Source: Paenibacillus doosanensis (lineage in GTDB: Bacteria; Bacillota; Bacilli; Paenibacillales; NBRC-103111). From it: a stretch of DNA of 34,506 nucleotides. The position numbers and the translations under genes were made by a program. The notes below the pieces were generated by a model. The model was not told the origin of the DNA, searched no databases, and worked only from the letters and a program-made list of their open reading frames with translations. The stretch spans positions 1 to 34,506 of the forward strand of contig NZ_JANYUY010000075.1 in assembly GCF_025060755.1 (NCBI RefSeq), in the 5' to 3' direction. The first letter of the stretch is position 1. Every line of letters starts with the position of its first letter. Positions 1 through 8,048 of the stretch are shown one piece after another.

Positions 1-126
1 TCCGGCGACGGAGGAAGACGGCTCACTCCTGAAGATGGGGAACTGACGAAGGAAAGCCGTGTGCGGGAAATCCGCTTGCACGGTTTGGCGGGGAGTCCGG
101 GGGAGTAATCCCCCGTCTTACCCTAC
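1..126 (+). mobile_element. 3' end of a group II intron (domains V and VI)
   Basis: Only the last part of the intron lies in the window. A domain V hairpin is readable at about 52-92: an AGCCGTGTGCGG arm, a GAAA tetraloop and the returning CGC..GCACGGTT arm, with the AGC catalytic triad at the base. It is followed by a domain VI-like stem, GGGGGA/TCCCCC at 100-115, and a tail TACCCTAC whose A is the expected branch point 7-8 bases from the 3' splice site. Bacterial group II introns end in AY, which fits CTAC ending at 126. The reverse transcriptase ORF, if present, lies upstream of the window. Confidence 0.8.
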
Positions 127-170
127 TGTTAAGGAAATGATGCGCAGCCATTTCCTGTGGATATCCGGGG
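127..170. repeat. 44-bp repeat, copy 1, starting at the intron 3' junction
   Basis: This stretch is nearly identical to 7700-7743: over the 38 bases from GGAAATGATGCGCAGC to GATATCCGGGG only three differ. Copy 1 contains a perfect 7-bp inverted repeat, GGAAATG (133-139) and CATTTCC (149-155), around a 9-base loop; three changes break it in copy 2. The repeat begins at the base after the intron end. It may be the end of a small mobile element or a conserved post-terminator sequence; the family is not recognised. Confidence 0.6.
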
Positions 171-370
171 GAGCCGTCGTGGAGACGTTGGCGGATGTAT
201 CGGCGAGCGGGATCGTCTCGAGACCGTCCGGCGAGCTGCCGGGTCCCGTCGGCAGCTTGTGCCGGCTGCATGGGGACGTTCACGAGCTGACGTTCCGCGC
301 CGCGATGGAGGGCAGCCGGGAGCTGCTGGCGGCGAACCGGCCGTGGCTGCCCCGGTTTTGGACGTCGTAG
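171..370 (+). other. Possible C-terminal coding remnant, unrecognised
   Basis: A reading frame continues through the intron end and the repeat to a stop at 368-370. Downstream of the repeat it reads like ordinary protein (VETLADVSASGIVSRPSG... ending PRFWTS) for about 66 codons. No start codon with a ribosome binding site is visible after the repeat and no family is recognised. It may be the tail of a gene cut off by the intron or repeat, or chance coding in GC-rich DNA. The interval 371-521 that follows holds nothing recognisable beyond short GGCTATG-type repetition near 430-460. Confidence 0.25.
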
Positions 371-521
371 ACGGTCCGGTGGCGGCGTACGACAGCCGGG
401 TTTGAAGCGGGCCGTGCGGCTTCGTTATGATGGCTACGCTATGACGGCTATGGCGGCTTTGGCGGGCGAGCGAAGCGCCGGACGATATGATACACCGAAG
501 CGCGGGGAGTGGAGCGGCAGC

Positions 522-1982
522 TCATCCGCAGGTGCAGTTCAGCACCGGCTTGCGGGCCGCCGCCGTTTCGTCCAGCCTGCGGACGGGCGTATCGTGAGGC
601 GCCTCCAGCAGCAGCTCCGGCTGCTCCTCGGCTTCCCGGGCGATGCGGATCATCGTCTCGATAAACGCGTCGAGCGTTTCCTTGCTCTCCGTCTCCGTAG
701 GCTCGATCATCAGGCATTCCTCGATGTTGAGCGGAAAATAAATCGTCGGAGGATGGTAGCCGAAGTCGAGCAGCCGTTTGGCGACGTCCAGCGTGCGCAC
801 GCCGTATTTCTTCAGAGCGCGCCCGGACATGACGAATTCATGCTTGCAGCTGCGCCCGGCATAAGGGATGTCGTAATGCGGGGCGAGCCGCTTCATCATG
901 TAATTGGCGTTCAGCACGGCGCATTCGGACACCTCGCGCAGCCCCTCGGGGCCATACGAGCGGATGTAGGCGTAGGCGCGGACGAGAATGCCGAAGTTGC
1001 CGCAGAAGGCTTTGACTCTGCCGATCGATTCGGGGCGGTCCGCATCGAGATAATACGAGCCGTCGTCCCTCCGTGCGACGAGCGGCTTCGGCAAGTACGG
1101 CGCCAGCGTGCTCTTCACGCCGACCGGTCCTGCGCCGGGTCCGCCGCCGCCGTGCGGCGTGCTCATCGTCTTGTGCAGGTTCAGATGGACGACGTCGAAG
1201 CCCATGTCTCCCGGCCGCGCGATGCCCATAATCGCGTTGCAGTTGGCGCCGTCGTAATAGAGCAGGCCGCCGGCCTGATGAACAATCTCCGCAATCTCTT
1301 CGATATGCTCCTCGAACAGGCCGAGCGTGCTCGGATTGGTCAGCATCAAAGCGGCGGTATCCGGCCCGACGGCCGCACGCAGCGCGTCCAGATCGACGAG
1401 CCCCTCCGCGTTGGACGGGATCGTCACCGTCTGGAAGCCGGCGATGGCGGCGCTGGCCGGATTCGTCCCGTGCGACGAATCCGGAACGATGACCTTGCGG
1501 CGGGTCTCTCCGCGGCTCTCATGATAAGCGCGAATCATCATGAGGCCGGTCCATTCGCCGTGAGCGCCTGCGGCGGGCTGCAGCGTAACCTGGTCCATGC
1601 CGGTCAAGGCGGCCAAATCCCGCTGGAGCGTATACATCAGCTCCAGCGCCCCCTGGACGCTGGATTCCGGCTGGTAGGGGTGAATGAACGCAAACCCCGG
1701 AAGCCGGGCCGCATCCTCGTTGATTTTGGGATTGTATTTCATCGTGCACGAGCCGAGCGGATAGAAGCCGTTATCGACGCCGAAGTTGCGCCTCGACAGC
1801 TCGGTATAATGACGGATGACGTCCACTTCGTATACTTCGGGCAGTTCGGCCGGCTTGCTTCTTAGCATGGCGGCCGGAATGCACTCGCCGAGCTCGGCCT
1901 GCGGCACGTCGCACGGCGGCAGCGAATAAGCGATTCTCCCCGGCCGGCTCATCTCGAATATCAGCGCTTTGTCTTTGATCAT
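522..1982 (-). CDS. gcvPB: Glycine dehydrogenase (decarboxylating) subunit 2, P-protein beta
   Basis: 486 residues, the usual length of the C-terminal half of the split P-protein. With GcvPA it forms the cytoplasmic PLP enzyme that decarboxylates glycine and transfers the aminomethyl group to the lipoyl arm of GcvH. The PLP-binding lysine is in [18 protein letters not shown] at about residue 270, followed by the typical glycine-rich stretch. The N-terminal SCTMKYNPK and the later [10 protein letters not shown] and [10 protein letters not shown] segments are also characteristic. Its ATG overlaps the gcvPA stop by 4 bp, so the two are translationally coupled. The C-terminus ends CTCG. It is the last gene of gcvT-gcvPA-gcvPB; no convincing terminator is seen between it and the window start. 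Confidence 0.97.
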   Translation of the reverse strand: MIKDKALIFEMSRPGRIAYSLPPCDVPQAELGECIPAAMLRSKPAELPEVYEVDVIRHYTELSRRNFGVDNGFYPLGSCTMKYNPKINEDAARLPGFAFIHPYQPESSVQGALELMYTLQRDLAALTGMDQVTLQPAAGAHGEWTGLMMIRAYHESRGETRRKVIVPDSSHGTNPASAAIAGFQTVTIPSNAEGLVDLDALRAAVGPDTAALMLTNPSTLGLFEEHIEEIAEIVHQAGGLLYYDGANCNAIMGIARPGDMGFDVVHLNLHKTMSTPHGGGGPGAGPVGVKSTLAPYLPKPLVARRDDGSYYLDADRPESIGRVKAFCGNFGILVRAYAYIRSYGPEGLREVSECAVLNANYMMKRLAPHYDIPYAGRSCKHEFVMSGRALKKYGVRTLDVAKRLLDFGYHPPTIYFPLNIEECLMIEPTETESKETLDAFIETMIRIAREAEEQPELLLEAPHDTPVRRLDETAAARKPVLNCTCG

Positions 1983-3340
1983 AGGAGCTCCTCCAATCGC
2001 CCGGCGAAGTCGTCGATTTCGTCCCGGGTCCGTTTCTCGGTGACCGCGAGCAGCATGTGGCTCTGCAGCGCCCGGTCATAAGGCTCAAGATCGAGGCCGC
2101 CGATAAATCCGGCCTCCAGCAGCCGAAGGTTCAGCGCCGGAATATTCGTACCCGGCGGCAGCTTCAACGCGAACTCGTTGAAGAACGGGGCGGCGAACGG
2201 CATCGTCACGCCCGGTATCGCGGAGAGCCGCTTGGCGGCGTAATGCGCTTTGTGCACGTTCAGGGCCGCCGCCTCGCGGATGCCCGTCTTGCCCATGACG
2301 GACAAATAGACGGACGCGCACAAGGCGAGCAGCGCCTGATTGGAGCAGATGTTGGACGTCGCCTTGTCGCGCCGTATATGCTGCTCCCGCGCCTGCAGCG
2401 TCAGCACGAAGCCGCGCCTTCCGTCGCGGTCGGCGGTCTGGCCGACGATTCGCCCCGGGATGCGGCGCATCAGCGGCTCGGCGACGGCGAAGAAGCCGCA
2501 GGTCGGCCCCCCGAAGGAGGGGGCGATGCCGAGCGGCTGGGCGTCGCCGACGACGATATCGGCTCCGAGCTTGCCCGGAGCCTCAAGCAGCCCGAGCGCC
2601 AGCGGGTTCGCGCTGACGACGAGCAGCCCCTTCGAGCCGTGAACGATCGGCTCGACTGCGGCAATATCCTCCAGTCCGCCGAAGAAATTCGGCGACTGGA
2701 GGATGACGGCGGCCGTGGCGGAGGACACCGCCGCCCGCAGCTCGCCGAGATCGGTGACGCCCTCCGGGGTGTAACCGATCTCGGCGACGTCCAGCCCGAG
2801 CCCGCGCGCGGTCGTCCGCAGCACGTCTCGCGCCTCGGGATGGACGGTCCGCGAGACGACGAGCTGCTTGCGCTTCGCGGCGCCGCACGCCAGCGCTCCC
2901 GCCTCGGCCAGCGCGGTCGCGCCGTCGTACATGCTGGCGTTGGCGACGGCCATGCCCGTCAGCTCGCATATATACGACTGGAACTCGAAGATCGCCTGCA
3001 GCTCGCCTTGGCTGATCTCCGGCTGATAAGGCGTATACGCGGTATAGAACTCCGAGCGCGAGACGATATGGCGGATGACGGCCGGGATGTGATGGTCGTA
3101 AAGACCGGCGCCGAGGAAGCTGATCCGGCGGGAACTGTCCGCATTGCGATCGGCCAGCTCCTGCATATGCTTCATCAGCGACAGCTCATCCAGCGCTTCC
3201 GACATAGGCAGCGCGCCTTGGTAGCGGATCGATGCCGGGATGTCCCGGAACAAATCTTCGACGGATGCGGCGCCGATCGTGCGCAGCATATCGTCCCTGT
3301 CCTCATCTGTCATAGGCAAATAACGGTGCTTGCCGCTCAT
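1979..3340 (-). CDS. gcvPA: Glycine dehydrogenase (decarboxylating) subunit 1, P-protein alpha
   Basis: 453 residues, the expected length of the N-terminal P-protein subunit found in Firmicutes and some other lineages. It opens with the typical [18 protein letters not shown]. It contains [12 protein letters not shown], the [16 protein letters not shown] segment and the AMDG-like [14 protein letters not shown] motif. It has a fold-type I aminotransferase architecture but lacks the PLP lysine, which is in GcvPB. The ATG at 3340 has a GAGG/GGAG ribosome site upstream. It overlaps gcvPB by 4 bp and is separated from gcvT by about 140 bp that contain a half-copy of a dispersed repeat (3419-3487), so this junction has been altered by insertion or decay. 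Confidence 0.97.
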   Translation of the reverse strand: MSGKHRYLPMTDEDRDDMLRTIGAASVEDLFRDIPASIRYQGALPMSEALDELSLMKHMQELADRNADSSRRISFLGAGLYDHHIPAVIRHIVSRSEFYTAYTPYQPEISQGELQAIFEFQSYICELTGMAVANASMYDGATALAEAGALACGAAKRKQLVVSRTVHPEARDVLRTTARGLGLDVAEIGYTPEGVTDLGELRAAVSSATAAVILQSPNFFGGLEDIAAVEPIVHGSKGLLVVSANPLALGLLEAPGKLGADIVVGDAQPLGIAPSFGGPTCGFFAVAEPLMRRIPGRIVGQTADRDGRRGFVLTLQAREQHIRRDKATSNICSNQALLALCASVYLSVMGKTGIREAAALNVHKAHYAAKRLSAIPGVTMPFAAPFFNEFALKLPPGTNIPALNLRLLEAGFIGGLDLEPYDRALQSHMLLAVTEKRTRDEIDDFAGRLEELL

Positions 3341-3418
3341 CGGCCTCAGGCTCCTTTTCTGTTTGAGATATACGGATGCCGATCCGCTGCTGCGGCGGAC
3401 GGCGGGGACGGGCCGTCA

Positions 3419-3487
3419 AGAATCCGATTTCAACAGCGATTGGCAGATCAACTGGGCATCGCAGGGGACTTTTCTTCGCCCTTTCAG
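3419..3487. repeat. Dispersed palindromic repeat, right-half copy
   Basis: The sequence beginning AGAATCCGATTTCAACAGCG runs in parallel with 33139-33209 over about 70 bases with scattered substitutions. It is the right half of the complete element at 33071-33209. It lies in the gcvT-gcvPA gap and overlaps the last codon and stop of gcvT (3484-3486), so the end of the gcvT frame is formed at the repeat edge. Confidence 0.65.
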
Positions 3488-4581
3488 GCTCTGCGGTAAA
3501 AAGGCGTGCGGACAACCTCGGCTCTCAGCCGCTTGCCACGAATGTCCACCTGCAGCTCCGTTCCCGGCTCCGCATACGCCGCCGGAACCAAGGCGAGCCC
3601 GAGGCTTCGCTTCAATGTCGGCGACTGCGTGCCGGAGGTCACTTCGCCGATCCGGACATCGTCGTCGCAGACGGGATAATGCGCGCGGGGAATGCCGCGA
3701 TCCCGCATTTCCAGGCCGACCAATCTGCGCGGAATGCCTTCGGCGAATTGGCGGCGAAGCGCATCGCGCCCGATAAAATCTCCCTTCGACCATTTGACGA
3801 AAGGCAGCAGTCCGGCCTCCAGCGGGCTGATCGAGGCCGACAGCTCTTGGCCGTACAAGGGCAGCGCGGCTTCAAAGCGCAGCGTATCGCGCGCGCCGAG
3901 TCCGGCCGGCAGCAGTCCGGCGGGCTCTCCGGCTTCAAGCAGGCGGCTCCACAAGCCGCAAGCCGAATCGGCGCCTACATAGAGCTCGAAGCCGTCTTCG
4001 CCGGTATAGCCGGTGCGCGACAGGAGGACGGGCAGGCCGCACACCTCCGTTTCTCCGATGAAATGAAACGGCTTCAGCTTATCGAGCGGCGCGTCCGTTA
4101 CGGACTGAAGAATACGCTGCGCCTTCGGCCCTTGCAGCGACAGCAGCGCCGTAGCGTCGGAGCGGTTATCCAGCGTCACGTCCCCGATCAGATGCTCCTC
4201 CAGCCAATCGATATCCTTCTGCACATTCGCGGCGTTTACAACCAGCATGAACTGATCGGCAGACAGCCGGTACACGAGCAGATCGTCGACAACGCCGCCG
4301 TCCTCCTGGCACATCAGCGTATATTGCGCCTTGCCGTCGTGCAGGCGGGCGAGATCGTTGGTCGTCAACCGCTGCAGCATCGTTTCGGCGAATTGTCCGG
4401 TAACGTAAATTTCCCCCATATGGCTTACGTCGAAAAGCCCGGCCTGCTGTCTTACGGCGTCATGCTCCAGCTGAATGCCGTAATAATGGACGGGCAGCTC
4501 CCAGCCTCCGAAGTCGATGCGGCGCATTTCGGAAAAAGCCCGGTACTGCGGGAATAGCGGTGTTCTTTTGAGCCCTGCCAT
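3484..4581 (-). CDS. gcvT: Aminomethyltransferase, glycine cleavage T-protein
   Basis: 365 residues. GcvT releases ammonia from the aminomethyl group carried on GcvH-lipoyl and passes the methylene to tetrahydrofolate. Typical features are the opening LKRTPLFPQYRAFSEMRRIDFGGWELPVHY, the folate/GCV_T segment VSHMGEIYVTG, and the later TGYTGEDGFELYV and GLGARDTLRFEAALPLYGQEL. The ATG at 4581 is chosen because AAGGGG lies 8 bases upstream; a GTG three codons earlier would sit directly on that ribosome site. It is first in the operon and directly downstream of the tandem glycine riboswitch. The C-terminal stop lies in the edge of a dispersed repeat. Confidence 0.97.
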   Translation of the reverse strand: MAGLKRTPLFPQYRAFSEMRRIDFGGWELPVHYYGIQLEHDAVRQQAGLFDVSHMGEIYVTGQFAETMLQRLTTNDLARLHDGKAQYTLMCQEDGGVVDDLLVYRLSADQFMLVVNAANVQKDIDWLEEHLIGDVTLDNRSDATALLSLQGPKAQRILQSVTDAPLDKLKPFHFIGETEVCGLPVLLSRTGYTGEDGFELYVGADSACGLWSRLLEAGEPAGLLPAGLGARDTLRFEAALPLYGQELSASISPLEAGLLPFVKWSKGDFIGRDALRRQFAEGIPRRLVGLEMRDRGIPRAHYPVCDDDVRIGEVTSGTQSPTLKRSLGLALVPAAYAEPGTELQVDIRGKRLRAEVVRTPFYRRA

Positions 4582-4649
4582 ATGAATCACCCCTTATCCG
4601 GTTGTTGACAGGCGGGTCAGCCTGAAAAAGGACAGGTCGAAAAAGGCGG

Positions 4650-4682
4650 TGTATACAAACGGGTACGCATGTATACAAACGG
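4650..4682. promoter_or_regulatory. Twin TGTATACA palindromes 20 bp apart in the gcvT leader
   Basis: The 13-mer TGTATACAAACGG occurs at 4650-4662 and again at 4670-4682. Each copy contains the perfect palindrome TGTATACA (4650-4657 and 4670-4677). The 20-bp offset is two helical turns, so both sites would face the same side of the DNA. The pair lies between the riboswitch and gcvT. GntR-family (FadR-like) operators often have a TNGTATACNA core, so a protein operator is possible; alternatively the two copies pair in RNA as part of the riboswitch expression platform. Confidence 0.45.
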
Positions 4683-4687
4683 TCCTT

Positions 4688-4920
4688 TTCGCTCTGTCCC
4701 TTGTACCTGAGAGTTACCTCGCGCGTTTTGTCCTAAGCCGGTTTTCGCGTCTGCGCGAGTTTCCCCTTGGGCGATCCCTTGCGCGAAGGCGAAGCCGTTC
4801 GCAGGGATTCTCTCCAGAGGCGCGTCCGGCAATGGTCCTTTTGCCTGAGAGATTCACCTGCTCCGCAGGCTTACTCCTTCGGCGTCGCTGAAGCCCCGGC
4901 TGCAGCAATCTCTCCCATTG
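4688..4920 (-). ncRNA. Tandem glycine riboswitch upstream of gcvT
   Basis: Read on the minus strand, two glycine aptamers follow each other. Aptamer 1 (about 4920-4833) has GGGAGAGATTGC, the CGCCGAAGGAG core, GTGAATCTCTCAGGC and AAAAGGACC. Aptamer 2 (about 4825-4688) has CTCTGGAGAGA, CGCCCAAGGGG, GTAACTCTCAGG and ACAAGGGACAGAG. This double arrangement before a gcvT operon is the classical glycine-responsive ON switch. The expression platform would lie in 4582-4687, where no strong T-run terminator is obvious, so control at translation initiation or through an unusual platform is possible. Confidence 0.93.
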
Positions 4921-5153
4921 CTTTCATTCGCATATTGATTCGCATATTGAATAGATAGCCTATGGTTCATCATATGATCGGGTAAGGCGGAAGTTGACGA
5001 TAGTTCTGAAAAGTCCGACTATTTATCTGGGTGTATGTCCGTTATCCGGCCTGTTGCTTCCGGACGAGCCGGCGGGCGATACGATGGGCATGCTCGAACG
5101 GAACACCGAATACATTTCTTATACTACCATTATATGTAGGGAGAGTGGCTGCG

Positions 5154-5552
5154 ATGAGTGAAGTCAGAGCGGATTTGGTTTATACCGGGGAGCATGAATG
5201 GGTGCGGAAGACAGGGGCGGCAACGGTAAAGATCGGCATAACGGATTTTGCCCAGCGGCAGCTCGGGGATATCGTGTTTGTCGAGCTTCCCGCAGCGGGG
5301 GAGGAGATCGAAGCCGACCAGGCGATCGGCACGATCGAGTCGGTGAAGACCGTCTCCGATCTGTTCAGCCCGGTCAACGGCAAGGTGCTGTCCGTCAACG
5401 AGGCGCTGCTGGACTCGCCGGAGCTGGTGAACCGGGAGCCTTACGACGCCGGATGGATAGTGGAGGTAGAGGTCGGCGGAGCGTTGGACGAAGCGCTGGC
5501 CGGTCTGCTCGCCCCCGAGCGGTATGAGGCTTATATCGCCGACGGCGATTAA
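5154..5552 (+). CDS. gcvH: Glycine cleavage system H protein
   Basis: 132 residues, full family length. GcvH carries lipoyl-bound aminomethyl between the P-, T- and L-proteins, and in Bacilli also takes part in lipoate relay. The lipoylation site is K65 in GTIESVKTVSDLFSP; the ITDFAQRQLGDIVFVELP hairpin and the C-terminal YDAGWIVEV are typical. The ATG at 5154 follows a GGGAGAGTGG ribosome site; an open frame extends upstream but is not H-protein-like. The gene is transcribed away from gcvT-gcvPA-gcvPB, with the riboswitch between them, so it is outside riboswitch control. A TATACT at about 5120 could be its -10 box, but no good -35 is seen. Confidence 0.97.
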   Translation: MSEVRADLVYTGEHEWVRKTGAATVKIGITDFAQRQLGDIVFVELPAAGEEIEADQAIGTIESVKTVSDLFSPVNGKVLSVNEALLDSPELVNREPYDAGWIVEVEVGGALDEALAGLLAPERYEAYIADGD

Positions 5553-5654
5553 ACAACCGATCCGGGAGAGCGTAACGCTCCGGCGCTCCGGCGGCGAAGG
5601 CTTGCGGGCCGGTGAGCTTGCCCGGCAGGCGGCGGAACGGGCGAAGTCCGCCCG
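5553..5654. terminator. Convergent gcvH/nos intergenic hairpins, weak bidirectional terminator
   Basis: Between the stops of gcvH and nos are several GC-rich inverted repeats, including GAGCG-TAA-CGCTC near 5568-5580 and GGGCG-AAGTC-CGCCC near 5640-5654. None is followed by a clear T-run on either strand, so termination here is inferred from gene arrangement. Confidence 0.3.
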
Positions 5655-6827
5655 TTAATGAAACGGGCACCGCCGTAAGGAACCGGCCGGCGCATCCGCC
5701 TCTGCGCTTGCGCCGACCTCCGCAGCCGATTCGTTCCCATAAGGAACCGGCTGGTAGGAGAAAGCGGGCCTCAGCTCCTTATTCTCGTGGAAGTAGCGGT
5801 CCCAGATCGGCGTGGCGGCAGGGGACATCGGCGGGATCAACCACGACCACTTGCCGTTGACTGCGCGTCCGGCGTCCGCTTCCTGACGCTCGAAGCGCAT
5901 GAATTGCTCCGAGGCCGTATGATGGTCGACGATGCTGACGCCCTTTAGCTTAAACGAATACAGCACGGCGGTGTTCAGCTCCACTAGCGCGCGGTCTTTC
6001 CATAGACCGGCCGGGTTCGAACGGTCCAGTCCCATCAGCTCGGCGATTCGGGGCAGCTGGTTGTACCGGCTTGCATCCGATAAATTGCGGGCGCCGATCT
6101 CCGTCCCCATATACCACCCGTTAAACGGCGCGGCCGTATATTTCACGCCGCCGACCTCCAGCAGCATGTCCGATATGCAGGGGAGCGCATACCATTTCAG
6201 TCCGAGCTCGGAGAATCGTTCCAGCTCAGGATGAACGAGCGGTACCTCCAATACCAGCTCGGGAGGCACCGGGTACCATTTCGGTTCGCGGTCTCCTATC
6301 GCAATGATGAGCGGCAGCACGTCGAACGGAGTGCCCCGGCCTCTCCAGCCGAGCCGCATACACTGCTTCGTGAAGGCGACGGAGGAAGGGTCGCCGACTA
6401 TCCCTTGTCCGGTTTCGTATCCGGCATAGCGGATCAACTGGTGGTTCCATATCCGAATTCGGCGTTCCTCCGACTCCGGGGCGAACACGGTGATGGCCGG
6501 CCGGATGCGGCCTTTGTTCGTCGCGTATTCAATATGGCGGAATAGAGCCTCGGCTATGGCGTCTTCCGTCTCCAGATGCCGGGCGTCGAACAGCTCCAGC
6601 GAAGGCCAGAACAATCTGCCGATGCAGCGGCTGTTGTTGCGCCAAGCCAGTCTGGCGCCGTATTTTAATTCCTCTGCGGTCTGCCGGTAAGTGCCCGTCC
6701 GCTCCAGCGAGTCGGCGATTTCGGCGATGCGGCGCTCCGCCGTTTCTTGAGAGAGACCCGTTTCGGAGCTGTATTGTTGGATAAAGCCGGCGGCTTCCGC
6801 AAGCCGCTTCCGATGGTTATCTGTCAT
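5655..6827 (-). CDS. nos: Bacterial nitric oxide synthase, oxygenase domain only
   Basis: About 390 residues. Bacterial NOS oxidises arginine to citrulline and NO with heme and tetrahydrofolate/biopterin, borrowing flavodoxin-type reductases because it lacks its own reductase domain. The heme thiolate cysteine is in WRNNSRCIGRLFWPSL (C68 from this start). Other hallmarks are RIRIWNHQLIRYAGYE, LPLIIAIGDREPKWYPVP, the substrate segment PFNGWYMGTEIGARNL, and VSIVDHHTASEQFMRFE with WSWLIPPMSPAATPIW. These run parallel to B. subtilis NOS. This ATG is preferred because AGCAGGA lies 8 bases upstream; a second ATG seven codons earlier (6848) is possible. The C-terminus is longer by an Ala/Glu-rich tail ending RRCPFH. 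It is divergent from the tetR gene. Confidence 0.95.
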   Translation of the reverse strand: MTDNHRKRLAEAAGFIQQYSSETGLSQETAERRIAEIADSLERTGTYRQTAEELKYGARLAWRNNSRCIGRLFWPSLELFDARHLETEDAIAEALFRHIEYATNKGRIRPAITVFAPESEERRIRIWNHQLIRYAGYETGQGIVGDPSSVAFTKQCMRLGWRGRGTPFDVLPLIIAIGDREPKWYPVPPELVLEVPLVHPELERFSELGLKWYALPCISDMLLEVGGVKYTAAPFNGWYMGTEIGARNLSDASRYNQLPRIAELMGLDRSNPAGLWKDRALVELNTAVLYSFKLKGVSIVDHHTASEQFMRFERQEADAGRAVNGKWSWLIPPMSPAATPIWDRYFHENKELRPAFSYQPVPYGNESAAEVGASAEADAPAGSLRRCPFH

Positions 6828-6873
6828 GCTGCGGTTCCTGCTTTCCATGCGTTCTGCTTATTCCGATGCTTCT

Positions 6874-6879
6874 ACTATA
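6874..6879 (-). promoter_or_regulatory. Candidate -10 box for nos
   Basis: On the minus strand TATAGT lies about 47 bases before the chosen nos start. No good -35 hexamer is found 16-18 bases upstream, so the promoter would be weak or activator-dependent. It lies between nos and the divergent TetR gene, whose own promoter is 40-70 bp away. Confidence 0.35.
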
Positions 6880-6919
6880 CTGCATTTGGGCTGCGCTGTT
6901 CCGCGCCATATTTGGCAAT

Positions 6920-6948
6920 TTGACAACATTACGGACCGGCGATATGAT
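6920..6948 (+). promoter_or_regulatory. Strong sigma-A promoter for the tetR gene
   Basis: TTGACA at 6920-6925, a 17-bp spacer, and TATGAT at 6943-6948 make a near-consensus vegetative promoter. Transcription should start near 6955. This rules out the ATG at 6951 as a start codon and supports the TTG start at 6987. Confidence 0.8.
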
Positions 6949-6986
6949 GTATGGAAAATCGGCCTGCCAATAAGGGAGTGAGGGAT

Positions 6987-7580
6987 TTGCCTCGCAATGT
7001 CGAGAGAGATCAGGAAGCGCGCAAAGAGCGATGCGAGCAAATTTTATCCGTAGCCGTGCAGTTGATTGCCCAAAAAGGGCTGGAGGCGACCAAAATTTCC
7101 GACATCGCCGCCAAAGTCGGGATTAGTCACGGGCTAGTTTATAATTATTTTCAATCCAAGGAGGAACTATTCGCCTCCCTTCTCAATAAAAACCTGGACA
7201 GCCTCCGGCATCATCTGGAGCAGGTAGTCAAGCTGCCGGGGCCCGCCCTGGAGAAGCTGACCGCACTCGTGGAAAATATGCTGCGCAACCAATGGGACGA
7301 TGCGCTGTTCCATCAGATGTTCATCGATCAGATTTTGACCTCCGATAGTATCGGCGAGGAGTTGAAGCAGTCGGTGCGCGAACGCATTTCCGACAATTTG
7401 GATATTATCGCCGCGCTGTTCCGCGAAGGGCAGAAGGAAGGAAGCATTCTGGACGGAGATCCGCGTCAGCATTCGCTAGTCTTAATGTCCTGCATCCGCT
7501 CCGCTACATTATTCAAACGCCGGGAGCTGTATGTCAGATTCGATGCCCAGAGCATCCTTCGTTACTTTGTTGCAAGATAG
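6987..7580 (+). CDS. TetR/AcrR-family transcriptional regulator
   Basis: About 197 residues. The N-terminal helix-turn-helix is clear: QILSVAVQLIAQKGLEATKISDIAAKVGISHGLVYNYFQSKEELF has the full TetR spacing, including the YNYF recognition segment. The C-terminal half is a variable ligand-binding/dimer domain that gives no effector clue. TTG at 6987 is chosen because AAGGGAG lies 7 bases upstream and the promoter overlaps the alternative ATG at 6951. It is divergent from nos and upstream of an MFS exporter; it could control either or itself. A terminator follows at 7663-7700. Confidence 0.9.
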   Translation: MPRNVERDQEARKERCEQILSVAVQLIAQKGLEATKISDIAAKVGISHGLVYNYFQSKEELFASLLNKNLDSLRHHLEQVVKLPGPALEKLTALVENMLRNQWDDALFHQMFIDQILTSDSIGEELKQSVRERISDNLDIIAALFREGQKEGSILDGDPRQHSLVLMSCIRSATLFKRRELYVRFDAQSILRYFVAR

Positions 7581-7662
7581 CGGAGACGCGCTCCGGCGTT
7601 GACCCGGCGTCTTTCGAGCGGATATTTTTCTCCACACAGAATTCAAGCCTTAAAAGATAAAA

Positions 7663-7700
7663 CCGGACGCTTTCCTTATGAGAGCCGCCGGCTTTTTTTT
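7663..7700 (+). terminator. Rho-independent terminator after tetR
   Basis: An interrupted hairpin (outer CCGG/CCGG, inner CTTTC/GAGAG around CTTAT) is followed directly by eight T residues at 7693-7700. It lies about 80 bp after the tetR stop. Confidence 0.7.
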
Positions 7701-7743
7701 GTTTAGGAAATGATGCGCAGCAAAATCCTGTGGATATCCGGGG
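7700..7743. repeat. 44-bp repeat, copy 2
   Basis: This copy matches 127-170 (35 of 38 identical in the core). It follows the T-run of the tetR terminator directly. The rest of the gap to the MFS gene (7744-8048) holds a perfect 6-bp hairpin TGCCGC-GTA-GCGGCA near 7866-7880 without a T-run, and the operator-like palindrome described separately; otherwise nothing is recognised. Confidence 0.6.
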
Positions 7744-7945
7744 TCTCCCCCAGAGGAATGGTTAGACGCCGATCCAGCTTAGGCTTGATGCGGACGGAAT
7801 AAGCTTCAGAGCATCACGTCACTACCCTGGAAATTACTCTTGGTACCCCATTTCCATTGTCTGTGGTGCCGCGTAGCGGCATGGATGGCTTTTGGGGGAT
7901 TTGTTCTGCGGAGATTTGGTAATGTTTGAGTAAAGCCGTCTCACA

Positions 7946-7976
7946 ACTTGACTTTGAGTCAATTTATATCGTAAAG
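7946..7976 (+). promoter_or_regulatory. Candidate promoter/operator for the MFS exporter
   Basis: TTGACT at 7946-7951 could act as a -35 box, with a suboptimal TAAAGT about 18 bp downstream. The -35 hexamer is also one arm of a perfect palindrome, TTGACT-TTG-AGTCAA (7946-7960), so a dimeric regulator bound there would cover the -35 region. The pattern fits repressor sites of drug exporters or MerR-type elongated promoters, but no regulator is assigned. Confidence 0.4.
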
Positions 7977-8048
7977 TTTTAGAGTCACCCGTCGCATGGT
8001 TATAGAGAAAAGGATAGGAAGCTTACAGATAAGGGAGAGATCAATGCG

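Noticed and set aside
402-1865. Long plus-strand frame of 487 codons opposite gcvPB
   Set aside because: It is antisense to a clear gcvPB gene, rich in Arg/Gly/Ala as expected from a GC-rich shadow frame, with no recognisable domain or ribosome site.
2057-3499. Long plus-strand frame opposite gcvPA
   Set aside because: Shadow of gcvPA; the composition is dominated by Arg, Gly and Asp and no family is visible.
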